33,110 nt of DNA from positions 1 to 33,110 of the forward strand of contig DATGLH010000106.1 in the NCBI GenBank assembly GCA_035294225.1. Reading direction: 5' to 3'. Below, piece after piece: positions 13,610-23,554 of this stretch. The stretch comes from Trebonia sp035294225 (lineage in GTDB: Bacteria; Actinomycetota; Actinomycetes; Streptosporangiales; Streptosporangiaceae). A model generated the notes under the pieces. The model did no database searches, had not been told where the DNA came from, and saw only the letters and a program-made list of their open reading frames with translations. Numbering within the stretch: the stretch's first letter is position 1; each line of letters begins with the position of its first letter. The position numbers were made by a program, and so were the translations under genes.

Positions 13610-15489
13610 CCAGAGTGTCCAAGCGTGTTGCTGGACTCGCCGTGGTGGCCTCGGCCGCCATCGGCCTGGCCGCGTGCTCGAGCTCTTCCAACTCGAGCAC
13701 GGGCGCCGCGGGCGCCCCGACGGCCACCAGCACCGCGAAACCAGTCAGCGGCGGAACGCTGAACATCGTCGCCGCCAGCGGCCCGGACCATATGGATACC
13801 GTGCCCGCCTACTACACCGCGGACTACGAGCTCGAGCGCGCCTACACGCGCCAGCTCGTGAGCTACCCGACGGTGCCGGCGACCTCCACGAGCAGCCCGG
13901 GGTGGGTGCAGAGCACCACGCCCGTGGCCGACATGGCGACCGAGGTGCCGACGACCGCCAACGGCGGGATCACCGATGGCGGCAAGGTGTACACCTTCCA
14001 CATCAAGCAGGGCGTGGACTGGGACACGACGCCGCCGCGGCAGGTGACCGCGAGCGACTTCGTCCGGGAATTCAAGGCGTTCTTCAACCCGGTGAGCCCC
14101 GTCGGCAACCCCGGCTACTACGAGAGCACGATCGCGGGGCTGACCCAGTACGCCAACGAGGAGGCCGCCTTCTTCGCCAACTCGAAGAAGGAGCCGCCGA
14201 CGGCAGCGAACATCGCCAAGTTCCAGAACACGCACGACATCTCCGGGATCAAGGCGATCGGCCCGCTCACGCTGCAGTTCACGCTGACCCAGCCGGCCAG
14301 TGACTTCCTGTACATGCTGGCGATGCCGTTCGCCTCGGCGCGCCCGGTCGAGTACGACAGCTACGTGCCGAACAGCCTGCAGCTGGACCAGCACCTGATC
14401 TCCGACGGGCCGTACTCGGTGAGCTCGTACATCCCCAACAAGTCGATCACGCTGGTGCGCAACCCCGCGTGGAAGCAGTCCACGGACCCGCTGCGGCACG
14501 CCTACGTGAACCAGATCGTGGTGACCGAGGGCGTCCAGTCCGCCCAGACCCAGCTGTCGGACATCCAGGCCGGCACCATGGACCTGACCAACGACACCCC
14601 GGTCAACCCGTCGTCCATCCCGCAGCTGGCCGCGTCGCACGCGCCGAACTTCGTGATCTGGCCGTGGTCGGACACCTTCCCGTACCTGGTGTTCAACCTG
14701 CGCAGCCCGGACAGCGGCGGCGCGATGCAGAAGCTGCTGGTGCGCCAGGCGATCGAGTACGGCCTGGACAAGACCGCGGTGATCAAGGCGGCCGGCGGCC
14801 CCGACGTCGGGAAGATCATCAACACCGTCATCCCGCCGGGCAACGTGGGTTACAAGGACACCAACCTGTACCCGGACAACAACGGCACGGGCAACACGGC
14901 GATGTGCAAGTCCGACCTGGCCAAGGCGGGCTACCCGAACGGGGTCACGCTGGTCTACATGTACCCGAACGACTCGTCCAACACCCGGATCTTCACCGCG
15001 ATCCAGGCCTCGCTGGCCAACTGCGGGATCACGCTCAAGGGCAAGGGCGAGCCCGGGTCGTCGTTCTTCGTGGACCTGGGCAACGCGCCGGAGAACAACA
15101 AGCCGAACGCGTTCGACATCGGTCAGGCCGGCTGGATCCCGGACTGGTACGGCAACAACGGCCGCACGATCATCCAGGCGCTGTTCCAGGGCCCGAACTG
15201 CGTGGTCAACACGGTCAACTACGGCTGCTACGACAGCCCGACCGTGAACTCGCTGATCACCAAGGCCGAGGGAGCGACGTCGCTGTCCCAGGCCGGCACT
15301 TACTGGCAGGAAGCGGACCAGCAGATCATGAAGGACGCGGCGATCGTGCCTATCATGACTCAGACGTTCCCGCAGATCGCCAGCAAGCGGGTCCGGGGGG
15401 TGCTGCCCAACGGCAGTTCCTACCCGACGGCGATCTTCGCGCCGAACATCGGCGACCCCGACATCACCAACGTCTGGCTGGCGAGCTAG
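13606..15489 (+). CDS. oppA: Oligopeptide ABC transporter substrate-binding lipoprotein
   Basis: A 627-residue family 5 extracellular solute-binding protein. The N-terminus is a lipoprotein signal peptide: positive start MTRVSKR, hydrophobic core, and lipobox LAAC with C24 as the lipidation site, followed by a Ser-rich linker. The mature part has the typical GGTLNIV start, the DGGKVYTFHIKQGVDW segment and the long C-terminal lobe (QAGWIPDWYGNNG). It would capture peptides outside the membrane and hand them to the permease encoded downstream. AAAGGAAC at 13593 is the ribosome site. It is followed by a strong palindromic terminator-like structure before the ATPase genes, consistent with more binding protein than membrane complex. 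Substrate range cannot be told; nickel or dipeptide binding are alternatives within the family. Confidence 0.92.
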   Translation: MTRVSKRVAGLAVVASAAIGLAACSSSSNSSTGAAGAPTATSTAKPVSGGTLNIVAASGPDHMDTVPAYYTADYELERAYTRQLVSYPTVPATSTSSPGWVQSTTPVADMATEVPTTANGGITDGGKVYTFHIKQGVDWDTTPPRQVTASDFVREFKAFFNPVSPVGNPGYYESTIAGLTQYANEEAAFFANSKKEPPTAANIAKFQNTHDISGIKAIGPLTLQFTLTQPASDFLYMLAMPFASARPVEYDSYVPNSLQLDQHLISDGPYSVSSYIPNKSITLVRNPAWKQSTDPLRHAYVNQIVVTEGVQSAQTQLSDIQAGTMDLTNDTPVNPSSIPQLAASHAPNFVIWPWSDTFPYLVFNLRSPDSGGAMQKLLVRQAIEYGLDKTAVIKAAGGPDVGKIINTVIPPGNVGYKDTNLYPDNNGTGNTAMCKSDLAKAGYPNGVTLVYMYPNDSSNTRIFTAIQASLANCGITLKGKGEPGSSFFVDLGNAPENNKPNAFDIGQAGWIPDWYGNNGRTIIQALFQGPNCVVNTVNYGCYDSPTVNSLITKAEGATSLSQAGTYWQEADQQIMKDAAIVPIMTQTFPQIASKRVRGVLPNGSSYPTAIFAPNIGDPDITNVWLAS

Positions 15490-15539
15490 TGTCTGCCTGG
15501 CGGGCTGACGCTCGCTAGGAAGATCGCGGCGCGGCACGT

Positions 15540-15573
15540 GGTCCGGCCGGGACGGTACCGTCCCGGCCGGACC
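15540..15573. terminator. Perfect 34-bp palindrome after the binding-protein gene
   Basis: GGTCCGGCCGGGACG (15540-15554) pairs with CGTCCCGGCCGGACC (15559-15573) around GTAC. There is no T-run, as is common for actinobacterial terminators. Its place between the binding-protein gene and the rest of the operon suggests partial termination or protection of the upstream mRNA. Confidence 0.65.
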
Positions 15574-15671
15574 GCGCATGGCGACGGCGGCAATCGTGTG
15601 CGACGCTAGCTATACCCGGAGACGCGCTGACTATCAGCGCGCGCCCAGGTGGCTGGCCGGAGGAAAACGTA

Positions 15672-16771
15672 GTGACCCTACTTGAGGTAAAGGACCTGAA
15701 CGTCAGCTTCTCCACGGCTGACGGCGTGGTACGCGCGGTCCGCGGCGTGTCGTTCGACGTGGAGGCCGGGCGGACACTCGGCATCGTCGGCGAGTCGGGA
15801 AGCGGAAAGACCGTGCTGACACAGACGCTGCTCGGGCTGACCCCCGGCGCTGACGTGTCCGGCAGCGCGATCTTCGAGGGAACGGACCTGCTCCAGCTGC
15901 GCCCGGACCAGATGCGGCGCGTGCGCGGCGCCCAGATCTCGGTGATCTTCCAGGACCCGCTGACGAGCCTGCACCCGCTGTACAAGGTGGGGTGGCAGAT
16001 CAGCGAGATGATCCGGGCTCACGACAAGTCCGTCTCCAGGAAGGAAGCGGCGGAGCGGGCCGTGGAACTGCTCCGGCGGGTCGGCATCCCCAAGCCGGAG
16101 ACGCGGGTCAACGACTACCCGCACCAGTTCTCCGGCGGCATGCGGCAGCGCGCGATGATCGCGATGGCGCTGTCCCTGGAGCCCAGGCTGATCATCGCGG
16201 ACGAGCCCACGACGGCGCTCGACGCCACCGTCCAGGCGCAGATCCTCGACCTGCTGCTGCGCCTCCAGCAGGAATCGAACACCGCGCTGATCATGATCAC
16301 GCACGACCTCGGCGTGGTCGCCGACATCGCCGACGACGTGATGGTGATGTACGCGGGCCGGGCCGTGGAGAAGGCGCCGAAGCGGGAGGTGTTCTACTCC
16401 TCGCACCATCCTTACACGAAGGGGCTGCTCGAGTCGATCCCGAGCAGCTCGGCCGCGGGCGAGCGGCTCCGGCCGATCGCCGGCCAGCCCCCGAGCCTGA
16501 TCAACCTGCCGTCCGGGTGCAAGTTCCACCCGCGTTGCGGCTACGTGTTCGACCGCTGCCTCAGGGAGGAGCCCGGCCTGCGGCCGGTCGACGCGTCGGG
16601 GCTGCACTTCTCGGCCTGCTGGCTGCCCGCGGCGGCGGCCGGGCTCTCTGCCGAGGCGGAGGAACTTCGCGAGGAGACCGTGCTCGGGCAGCGCGGCGAG
16701 GAAGCCGCCGAGGTGGCCGCCGCGGCCGCCGCCGAACTCGGCAGGCCCGCGAGCGAGGAGGGGGGCGCCTG

Positions 16772-16772
<1 letters not shown>
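15672..16772 (+). CDS. oppD: Oligopeptide ABC transporter ATPase, OppD type
   Basis: A 366-residue ABC ATPase. Walker A GESGSGKT is at 40-47, the Q-loop at Q94 and the signature SGGMRQR at 154-160. Walker B is LIIADEP (173-179) with E178, and the switch is H211. The C-terminal oligopeptide/HPY region has the Cys pattern CKFHPRC...C...C; in mycobacterial OppABCD such cysteines are reported to hold an iron-sulfur cluster. The GTG at 15672 has GGAGGAAAA at 15659-15667. It powers the permeases encoded downstream as a pair with the next ATPase. Its stop overlaps the next start as TGATG. Confidence 0.93.
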
Positions 16773-17871
<1,099 letters not shown>

Positions 17872-17875
<4 letters not shown>

Positions 17876-18912
17876 GCATCACCGAGGTTGAGTTCGAGGC
17901 CCGCGGGGCCGAAGAGGCACAGGAGACCTCCGCCAAGGTCGAGGGACGCAGCCAGTGGCAGCTCACCTGGCGCCGGCTGCGCAGCGACAAGGTGGCCATC
18001 GCGGCGCTCATCGTCGTGCTGATCATGATCGCGCTGGCGATCGCCGCCCCGGCGTTCGCCGCGATCACGCACCACCCGCCGAACACCGCCTACCCGGACA
18101 CCGGCGAGGACGCCGCGGGCAACCCGGTGGGGCCCGGCGTCAACGGCTTCTGGCTGGGCACCGACGGCACGGGGCGCGACCTGTTCGTCCGGATCCTCTA
18201 CGGCGCGCGCATCTCGCTGTTCGTCGGCGTGGTCACCACGTTCATCGCCTCGGCGGCGGGCGTCACCATCGGGCTGATCGCCGGGTACTTCGGCGGGATC
18301 ATCGACACGATGCTCGCCCGGTTCACCGACGCGGTGCTGGCGTTCCCGTACGTCATCCTCGCGCTCGCGCTCGCCGTCGTGTTCGGGCCGAGCCTGCCGA
18401 TCATCATGGTGGTGATCACGTTCTTCTCCTGGGCGGGCATCGCGCGGATCGTCCGCGGCCAGACCCTGTCGATCAAGGAGAAGGAGTACATCGAAGCGGC
18501 CAGATCGCTCGGCGCGGGACCGTTCCGGATCATGTTCCTGGACATCCTGCCGAACCTGCTCGCGCCGGTGCTCGTCGTCGGGACGCTGTACATCCCGCAG
18601 GCCGTGGTCTTCGAGTCGACGCTGTCCTACCTCGGCCTCGGTATCCAGCCGCCGACGGCGAGCTGGGGAAACATCCTGGCCGATGCGCAGAACTTCTACC
18701 AGACATCGTGGTGGTACGTGGTGTTCCCGGCGCTCGCGCTGCTGATCACCACGCTCGCGTTCAACCTGCTCGGCGACGGCATCAGGGACGCGATGGACCC
18801 GCGCACGGAGCGTGTGCTGGCCATGCGGCGCCAGCGGCGCAGGGACCGGAAGCGGCAGAAGGCGGCTCCCGACGGCCCCGGCGCCGCGCTCCCCGACCCG
18901 GTGCGCCCCTGA
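17872..18912 (+). CDS. oppC: Oligopeptide ABC transporter permease, OppC type
   Basis: A 346-residue inner-membrane permease. It has a cytoplasmic N-terminus of about 40 residues, a first transmembrane helix (VAIAALIVVLIMIALAIAAP) and an extracytoplasmic loop with the family motif GTDGTGRDLFVRILYGARIS. Five more helices follow, with the EAA coupling loop EAARSLGAGPFRIMFLDILPN facing the ATPases. The C-terminal tail is long and basic (RRQRRRDRKRQK). The start overlaps the OppF stop as ATGA, so translation is coupled. It forms the channel with OppB, which follows it; in most opp and dpp operons the B permease comes first. Confidence 0.92.
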
Positions 18913-18932
18913 CCTAACGGACGAACGATCTC

Positions 18933-19898
18933 ATGGCTATCATCGGTTACCTGATCCGGCGCCTGCTGACCGGAATCGTCGTGGTGTGGCTGGTCGCCAC
19001 CGCCGCCTTCTTCCTCTTCTTCGCCCGGCCGGTGATGACGGTCGCGCGACAGCTCGCGGGCCGGGCGGCCACGCCGCAGGTCATCAACGAGGTCATCAGC
19101 AACCTCGGCCTCAACCAGCCGATCATGACCCAGTACTGGCATTTCCTCGACGGGCTGGTGCACGGGAACCTCGGGTACTCCTACTTCACCCAGCAGTCCG
19201 TGGACTCGATGCTCAAGCAGGACCTGCCGCCGACGGTGTCGCTGGTGATCGGCGGCATGATCTTGTGGCTGCTCGCGGGGCTCTCGGTCGGGATCATCAG
19301 CGCCACCCGGGCGCGGAGCCTGTTCGACCGGTTCTCCTCCGTCGCCGTGCTGGTCGGCCTGTCGATGCCGGTGTTCGTCATCGGCGAGCTGCTGATCCTG
19401 GTCGTGTTCATCCCGCTCAACCAGCACGGGATCACCTGGATCGACACCGGCTACTCCGGGCCCTCCCAGGGGCTGGGCAAATTCTTCGGGCACATGCTGC
19501 TGCCCTGGATCACCCTCGCCGCCGTGCAGGCCGCGGTGTACACCCGGCTGACCCGCGGCCAGCTCCTGGACACCCTCGGCGAGGACTACATCCGGACCGC
19601 CAGGGCCAAGGGGCTGTCGGAGCGCCGTGTCATCTTCCGGCACGGGGTCCGGGCGGCGCTCACCCCTGTGGTCTCCCAGCTCGGCGTGGACATCGGCCAG
19701 CTGCTCGGCGGCGTGGTGGTGGTGGAGTCGGTGTTCGGCCTCGGCGGCCTCGGCCAGACCTCCGTCCAGGCCGTCTACCAGGACAACCTGCCGGTCATCA
19801 TCGGGTTCGTCATCATAGCCGCCTTGTTCGTGGTCGTCGCGAACATCGTGGTCGACCTGGTGTACGCCGCGCTCGACCCGCGTGTCCGCATCACCTGA
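18933..19898 (+). CDS. oppB: Oligopeptide ABC transporter permease, OppB type
   Basis: A 321-residue permease with six predicted helices. The first is LLTGIVVVWLVATAAFFLFF, preceded by the typical YLIRRL start. The periplasmic segment LGLNQPIMTQYWHFLDGLVHGNLGYS and the EAA-like loop EDYIRTARAKGLSERRVIFRHGVR are characteristic of OppB/DppB. ESVFGLGGLGQ near the C-terminus is also conserved. It pairs with OppC. It is the last gene of the importer operon, 20 bases after oppC. No strong terminator is visible in the 21 bases before the next gene, so read-through into the PH-domain gene is possible. Confidence 0.92.
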   Translation: MAIIGYLIRRLLTGIVVVWLVATAAFFLFFARPVMTVARQLAGRAATPQVINEVISNLGLNQPIMTQYWHFLDGLVHGNLGYSYFTQQSVDSMLKQDLPPTVSLVIGGMILWLLAGLSVGIISATRARSLFDRFSSVAVLVGLSMPVFVIGELLILVVFIPLNQHGITWIDTGYSGPSQGLGKFFGHMLLPWITLAAVQAAVYTRLTRGQLLDTLGEDYIRTARAKGLSERRVIFRHGVRAALTPVVSQLGVDIGQLLGGVVVVESVFGLGGLGQTSVQAVYQDNLPVIIGFVIIAALFVVVANIVVDLVYAALDPRVRIT

Positions 19899-19919
19899 CG
19901 CGCCGGGCGCGGCCGCCCC

Positions 19920-20750
19920 ATGCCGTCCGGTGCGACCGCCGCGGTGACCGCCGGAGACCGCGAGGTGCTCCGGCTGGTCCCGCCGGTCGTCTTGTGGTGG
20001 GTGTGGGTGGCGTTCGTCGTCGCGAACGTCGCCGACTTCACGGTCCAGGGGCTGTCCTCGGCGCGCCTGGGCGCCGTGGTCTCGGCGGTCCTGCTGTTCG
20101 TCACCGGCCTGGTGTACGCCCTCGCGCTGCGGCCGCGCGTGATCGTGGACGGCACGGGCCTGACCGTGGTGAACCCGTTCCGGGTCCACCACGTCCCGTG
20201 GCGGCTGATCCAGTCGGTGGACACGGGGGAGTGGATGCGGGTGCGCTACGCGGTCCGCGAGGACCGTCCAGCCGACGGCCCGCCCGGCGGCGGGGACGGC
20301 CCGCCCGGTGGCGGGGACGGCCCGGGCGGCGGCGGGCACGGCCCGGGCGGCGCTGCGGCTCCCGGGCCGTGCCCCGGGACGGCCCCGAGGACGCTGCACT
20401 GCTGGGCGCTGTACGTCTCGGCCCGCGCCAGGCGGAAGATCGCCCGCGGTGCGCCACGCCCGCGTCGCGGGCTGTTCGCGGCGCCGGGCGGATCCGCCGC
20501 TCCCGGTGAGCACCCGCGGCTGCCCGACGAGGCCAGGTACCTGGCCTCGCTGCCCGTCGTCACGGCGATCGCGGCCCGGCTGGACGCCCGCGCCGCCCGG
20601 GAGCGGGCCCGCGCGGCGGGCCCGGCGCGGCCGCCCGGGCAGGCTTCCCCGCAGGCCTCAGGGCAGACGGTGACGGCGAGCTGGTCCTGGCCGGCGCTCG
20701 CCGCCACCGTGATCCCGGCGCTCATCCTCCTGGTCGTCGCCGTGCTCTGA
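19920..20750 (+). CDS. Bacterial PH-domain membrane protein
   Basis: A 276-residue protein. Two hydrophobic helices lie at about residues 22-44 and 50-70. A bacterial pleckstrin-homology domain follows (RPRVIVDGTGLTVVNPFRVHHVPWRLIQSVDTGEWMRV), similar to other actinobacterial PH proteins. A Gly/Pro-rich GPPGGGD-type repeat interrupts or follows the PH domain (about 120-145). A C-terminal helix (ALAATVIPALILLVVAVL) ends the chain. The function is unknown; such proteins are probably membrane scaffolds. The ATG has no clear ribosome site and follows oppB by 21 bases, so it may be translated by read-through or re-initiation. Confidence 0.75.
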   Translation: MPSGATAAVTAGDREVLRLVPPVVLWWVWVAFVVANVADFTVQGLSSARLGAVVSAVLLFVTGLVYALALRPRVIVDGTGLTVVNPFRVHHVPWRLIQSVDTGEWMRVRYAVREDRPADGPPGGGDGPPGGGDGPGGGGHGPGGAAAPGPCPGTAPRTLHCWALYVSARARRKIARGAPRPRRGLFAAPGGSAAPGEHPRLPDEARYLASLPVVTAIAARLDARAARERARAAGPARPPGQASPQASGQTVTASWSWPALAATVIPALILLVVAVL

Positions 20751-20773
20751 TTCCCGTCCGCCGGTTCCCGCCC

Positions 20774-20793
20774 GCCGCCGTGGCTCCGGCGGC
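20774..20793. terminator. Bidirectional terminator-like hairpin
   Basis: GCCGCCG (20774-20780) pairs with CGGCGGC (20787-20793) around TGGCTC. A longer alternative, CCCGCCGCC at 20771 with GGCGGCGGG at 20810, is also possible. It lies between the convergent PH-domain and DrrB-type genes. Confidence 0.5.
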
Positions 20794-20837
20794 TCAGGCG
20801 ATGAGTCCGGGCGGCGGGGCGCCGCAGGCGGCGGGGC

Positions 20838-21617
20838 TCAGGCGTTCTCGCGGACGAAAACCCGCGACCCCAGCCACAGGCACACCACCGCCAGGCCAGC
20901 CGCGACCGCGACGCCCTCCAGCATGATCGTGTTGGCGTAGTGCCCCGCGAAGGCCGAACGCATCGCGTCGATGATGTACCGGAACGGGCTGATCCGGGCG
21001 ATGCCCTGGAGCCAGCCGGGCCCGAGCGTCATCGGCAGCATGATCCCGGACAGCAGCACCAGCGGCAGCACGACCGAGTTGAGCATCGGGGCGAACGCGT
21101 CCTCGCTCTTGACCAGCAGCGCCGTCGCGTACGAGACCGACGCCAGGCCGATGGCCACCAAGACGATGAAGCCGAGGCTGAGCAGGATGGCGCTGACCGG
21201 CGCCCGCAATCCGAACGCCACGCCGACCAGCACCAGGATCACCGCCTGCACGACCAGCGTGAGCACGTCCCGCAGCACCCGGCCGGACATGATCGCGAGC
21301 CGGCTCACCGGCGTGACGCGGAACCGCTCGATCACCCCGGCCCGCCAGTCCGAGATGATGGCGAACCCGACGAACGTCGAGCCGAACAGTCCCAGCTGGA
21401 TCAGCAGTCCCGGAACGAAGAACTTGTACGCCGCGGCGGTCCCGCCCGTGCCGCCGCTCTCGCCGAGCGCCGTGGCCGGGAGCTTGGTGAGCAGCGGGCC
21501 GAACAGCGCCAGGTACAGGATCGGCTGCACGAGCGCGATGATGACCCAGGCGGGGTTGCGCAGGCTGAGCCGGAGCTGGCGCCGGAAAACGATCAGCGTG
21601 TCATGGATGAACGGCAT
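20838..21617 (-). CDS. ABC-2 type exporter permease (DrrB-like)
   Basis: A 259-residue ABC-2 permease with six predicted helices. The N-terminus is amphipathic (FRRQLRLSLRNPAWVIIALVQPILYLALFGPL), as in daunorubicin-resistance DrrB proteins. The cytosolic segment ISDWRAGVIERFRVTPVSRLAIMSGRVLRD is typical of the family. LSGIMLPM and ISPFRYIIDAMR near the end are also typical. It would export lipophilic compounds or drugs with the ATPase encoded 12 bases upstream. The substrate is unknown. The gene is part of a padR-controlled module. Confidence 0.9.
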   Translation of the reverse strand: MPFIHDTLIVFRRQLRLSLRNPAWVIIALVQPILYLALFGPLLTKLPATALGESGGTGGTAAAYKFFVPGLLIQLGLFGSTFVGFAIISDWRAGVIERFRVTPVSRLAIMSGRVLRDVLTLVVQAVILVLVGVAFGLRAPVSAILLSLGFIVLVAIGLASVSYATALLVKSEDAFAPMLNSVVLPLVLLSGIMLPMTLGPGWLQGIARISPFRYIIDAMRSAFAGHYANTIMLEGVAVAAGLAVVCLWLGSRVFVRENA

Positions 21618-21629
21618 ACCGGCTACTCC

Positions 21630-22652
21630 CTAACTCCCTGTCCCGGCGTGTTGCGGCTCCTGGGGCCGCTCGGCGGCGCTGGGCGAGTCGTCCCGCAGCG
21701 ACCGCCCGGTCATCGTCAGGAACACGTCGTCGAGCGTCGGGCGGGACAGGTTGATCGAGTGCATCGTGACGCCCGCGTCGCCGAGCACGCGCAGCAGCGC
21801 GGGCAGCGCCTCGGCGCCGTTGAAGACGTTCAGCCGCAGCGCGCCGTCGTCGGAGACGGTGACGTCCCGCACGATCGGCTGCCGCGAGAGCAGTTCGCGC
21901 GCCGTCTCCCGCGCGCCGTTGACCCGCAGCGTCACCACGTCCCCGGACACCCGGCGCTTGAGCTCATCGGGCGTGCCCTCGGCCACGATCACGCCGTGGT
22001 CGATGATGAACACCCGGTCGCACAGCGCGTCGGCCTCCTCCAGGTAGTGCGTGGTGAGGAAGACCGTGGTGCCCAGGTCCGAACGCAGCCGCCTGATGTG
22101 GTCCCACAGGTTCGACCGGCTCTGCGGGTCGAGGCCCGTCGTGGGCTCGTCGAGGAAGACGAGCGGCGGCTCGTGCACCAGGCCGAGGGCGATCTCCAGC
22201 CGCCGCCGCTGGCCACCGGACAGCGTCTTGACCAGCCGCCTGTCCAGCCCGGCGAGGTCGAGCTGCGCGGTGAGCCGCCGCGCCCGCCGCACCGCCTCGG
22301 TCCTGCCGATGCGGTACAGCGCCGCCTGGTCGAGCAGTTCCTCCTCGACCAGGCACGCGGGGTCGGTGCCGCCCATCGTCTGCCCGATCGCCTGCGGCAC
22401 GTAGCCGATCCGGCGCCGCACGCCCACGGAGTCGCGGAGCAGGTCCGCCCCGGCCACGGTGGCGGTGCCCGCGGTGGGCGCGAGCAGCGTGGTGAGCATC
22501 CGCAGTGTGGTGGTCTTGCCCGCGCCGTTCGGGCCGAGGAAGCCGACGATCTCGCCGTCGGCCACGGTCAGGTCGACGCCGCGTACCGCCTCCACCGTGC
22601 GCTTGCGGCTCTTGAACGTGCGGGCGAGGCCCCTGGCCTCGATGATCGACAT
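21630..22652 (-). CDS. ABC exporter ATPase (DrrA-like)
   Basis: A 340-residue ABC ATPase of the daunorubicin-resistance type. Walker A GPNGAGKT is at 40-47, the signature LSGGQRRR at 144-151, Walker B VFLDEP at 165-170, and the switch H in TTHYLEEAD. The C-terminal 100 residues carry the DrrA-type regulatory region, including SRPTLDDVFLTMTGRSLRDD. The ATG has GAGGGGAAG upstream. A promoter is visible at 22706-22735 with an operator in its spacer. The 85 bases around the start also lie inside the extended reading frame of padR. The gene forms an operon with the permease gene that follows. Confidence 0.92.
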   Translation of the reverse strand: MSIIEARGLARTFKSRKRTVEAVRGVDLTVADGEIVGFLGPNGAGKTTTLRMLTTLLAPTAGTATVAGADLLRDSVGVRRRIGYVPQAIGQTMGGTDPACLVEEELLDQAALYRIGRTEAVRRARRLTAQLDLAGLDRRLVKTLSGGQRRRLEIALGLVHEPPLVFLDEPTTGLDPQSRSNLWDHIRRLRSDLGTTVFLTTHYLEEADALCDRVFIIDHGVIVAEGTPDELKRRVSGDVVTLRVNGARETARELLSRQPIVRDVTVSDDGALRLNVFNGAEALPALLRVLGDAGVTMHSINLSRPTLDDVFLTMTGRSLRDDSPSAAERPQEPQHAGTGS

Positions 22653-23548
22653 GGCTTGCTTCCCCTCTGTGCCTGCCGCCGGTTCCGGCCCCCGTTACGA
22701 TCGCCATTATCGAGTAATATCTCGATTAAATTCAAGCCGTTTTCGCGCCCTCCGGGCAGCCGTACTGAAGACGGCCGGGCGGACGGGTCCTCATCGGCCG
22801 CGCCGGCGGTGGTCCCGGCGGCGGTGGTCGCGCCGGCGGTGGTCGCGCCGGCGGTGGTCGCGCCGGCGGAGGTCGCGCCGGCGGAGGTCGCGCCGGCGGT
22901 CAGGCGGCCCGCCCCGCCGTGCGCCTCCCGCGTCACGCGGCCGCGGCGCGCCGCGTTCCCGCCGAGCGGCGCGCCGGCGGCCAGCGCCGCGTTCCCGCCG
23001 AGCGGCGCGCCGGCGGCCAGCGCCGCGTCAAGCTCGTCATGCCAGCGCACCTCGGCCTCGATGTGCAGCTCGCCGCGCCGCATGGTGGCCGACTGCATCG
23101 GGCTGATGTATCCCCTGGCCACGCCGCGCTCTCGCCACGCGGCGAGTTCCCTGCGGGAGATGGCGAGCCGGTCGCGCCGCGCGCGCAGGATCTCCCGCAG
23201 CTCCTCGCGGTCCATGTCGTCGACCGCGAACGTCAGCGCCACCCCCACCGCGTCCGGCCCGTATTCCGTCGACATGAGCACGCGCGTGCGCAGGCTCGCG
23301 AGCTCCAGCCTGCCGTCGGCGGTGATCGCGTAGACGGTCCGCGCCGGGCGGCGCCCGACCTGCTCGGTGCGCAGCTCCGCCACCAGGCCCTCGCGCTCCA
23401 TCGCGCGCAGCTCCCGGTAAAGCGCCCCGGCGCTCACCCCGCCCCACTCGCCGACGTTGGTCACGTCGGCGAGCCGCCGGATCTGGTGCCCGTGCTGCGG
23501 CCCGTACCTGGCGAGCGTGCCGAGCGCCATCAGCCGGGTCAGGTTCAT
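22568..23548 (-). CDS. PadR family transcriptional regulator with long repetitive tail
   Basis: The frame encodes 326 residues. Residues 1-85 are a PadR winged helix (LTRLMALGTLARYGPQHGHQI; GALYRELRAMEREGLV; YAITADGR). About 95-175 is the helical PadR dimerisation part. The rest is not PadR-like: two copies of LAAGAPLGGNAA (177-200), five or six AGATT/AGATS units (218-243), then a stretch translated from the downstream promoter, and the frame finally stops 85 bases inside drrA. Normal PadR proteins of this type end near residue 180-190. The tail is either a recent extension after loss of a stop by repeat expansion or reflects a frameshift. The gene probably represses the drrA-drrB type operon and itself. 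Confidence 0.8.
   Translation of the reverse strand: MNLTRLMALGTLARYGPQHGHQIRRLADVTNVGEWGGVSAGALYRELRAMEREGLVAELRTEQVGRRPARTVYAITADGRLELASLRTRVLMSTEYGPDAVGVALTFAVDDMDREELREILRARRDRLAISRRELAAWRERGVARGYISPMQSATMRRGELHIEAEVRWHDELDAALAAGAPLGGNAALAAGAPLGGNAARRGRVTREAHGGAGRLTAGATSAGATSAGATTAGATTAGATTAAGTTAGAADEDPSARPSSVRLPGGRENGLNLIEILLDNGDRNGGRNRRQAQRGSKPCRSSRPGASPARSRAASARWRRYAAST
22706..22735 (-). promoter_or_regulatory. drrA-type promoter with CGAG-N6-CTCG operator
   Basis: On the minus strand TTGAAT (22735-22730) and GATAAT (22711-22706) are separated by 18 bases. The spacer carries CGAGATATTACTCG (22724-22711). A closely similar site lies in the padR promoter. The arms extend to ATCGAG/CTCGAT. 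Confidence 0.7.
22800..22905. repeat. 15-bp tandem repeat inside the padR tail
   Basis: GCGGTGGTCGCGCCG and GCGGAGGTCGCGCCG recur about six times with a 15-bp period. Read on the minus strand they encode the AGATT/AGATS units. The unit keeps the reading frame. Confidence 0.85.
22948..23028. repeat. 36-bp direct repeat inside the padR tail
   Basis: A 36-bp unit containing GTTCCCGCCGAGCGGCGCGC occurs twice in tandem and gives the duplicated LAAGAPLGGNAA peptide. It marks the end of the recognisable PadR domain. Confidence 0.8.
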
Positions 23549-23554
23549 GAAATT

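Noticed and set aside
13537..15579. 680-codon minus-strand open frame over the peptide-binding protein gene
   Set aside because: Antisense shadow of a clear lipoprotein gene with no domain of its own.
18696..20513. 605-codon minus-strand frame over the permease and PH-domain genes
   Set aside because: Composition is His/Asp/Arg-rich shadow sequence; it overlaps well-supported genes completely.
20940..23333. 797-codon plus-strand frame across drrB, drrA and padR
   Set aside because: Runs antisense to three recognised genes and through the tandem arrays; no domain is visible.
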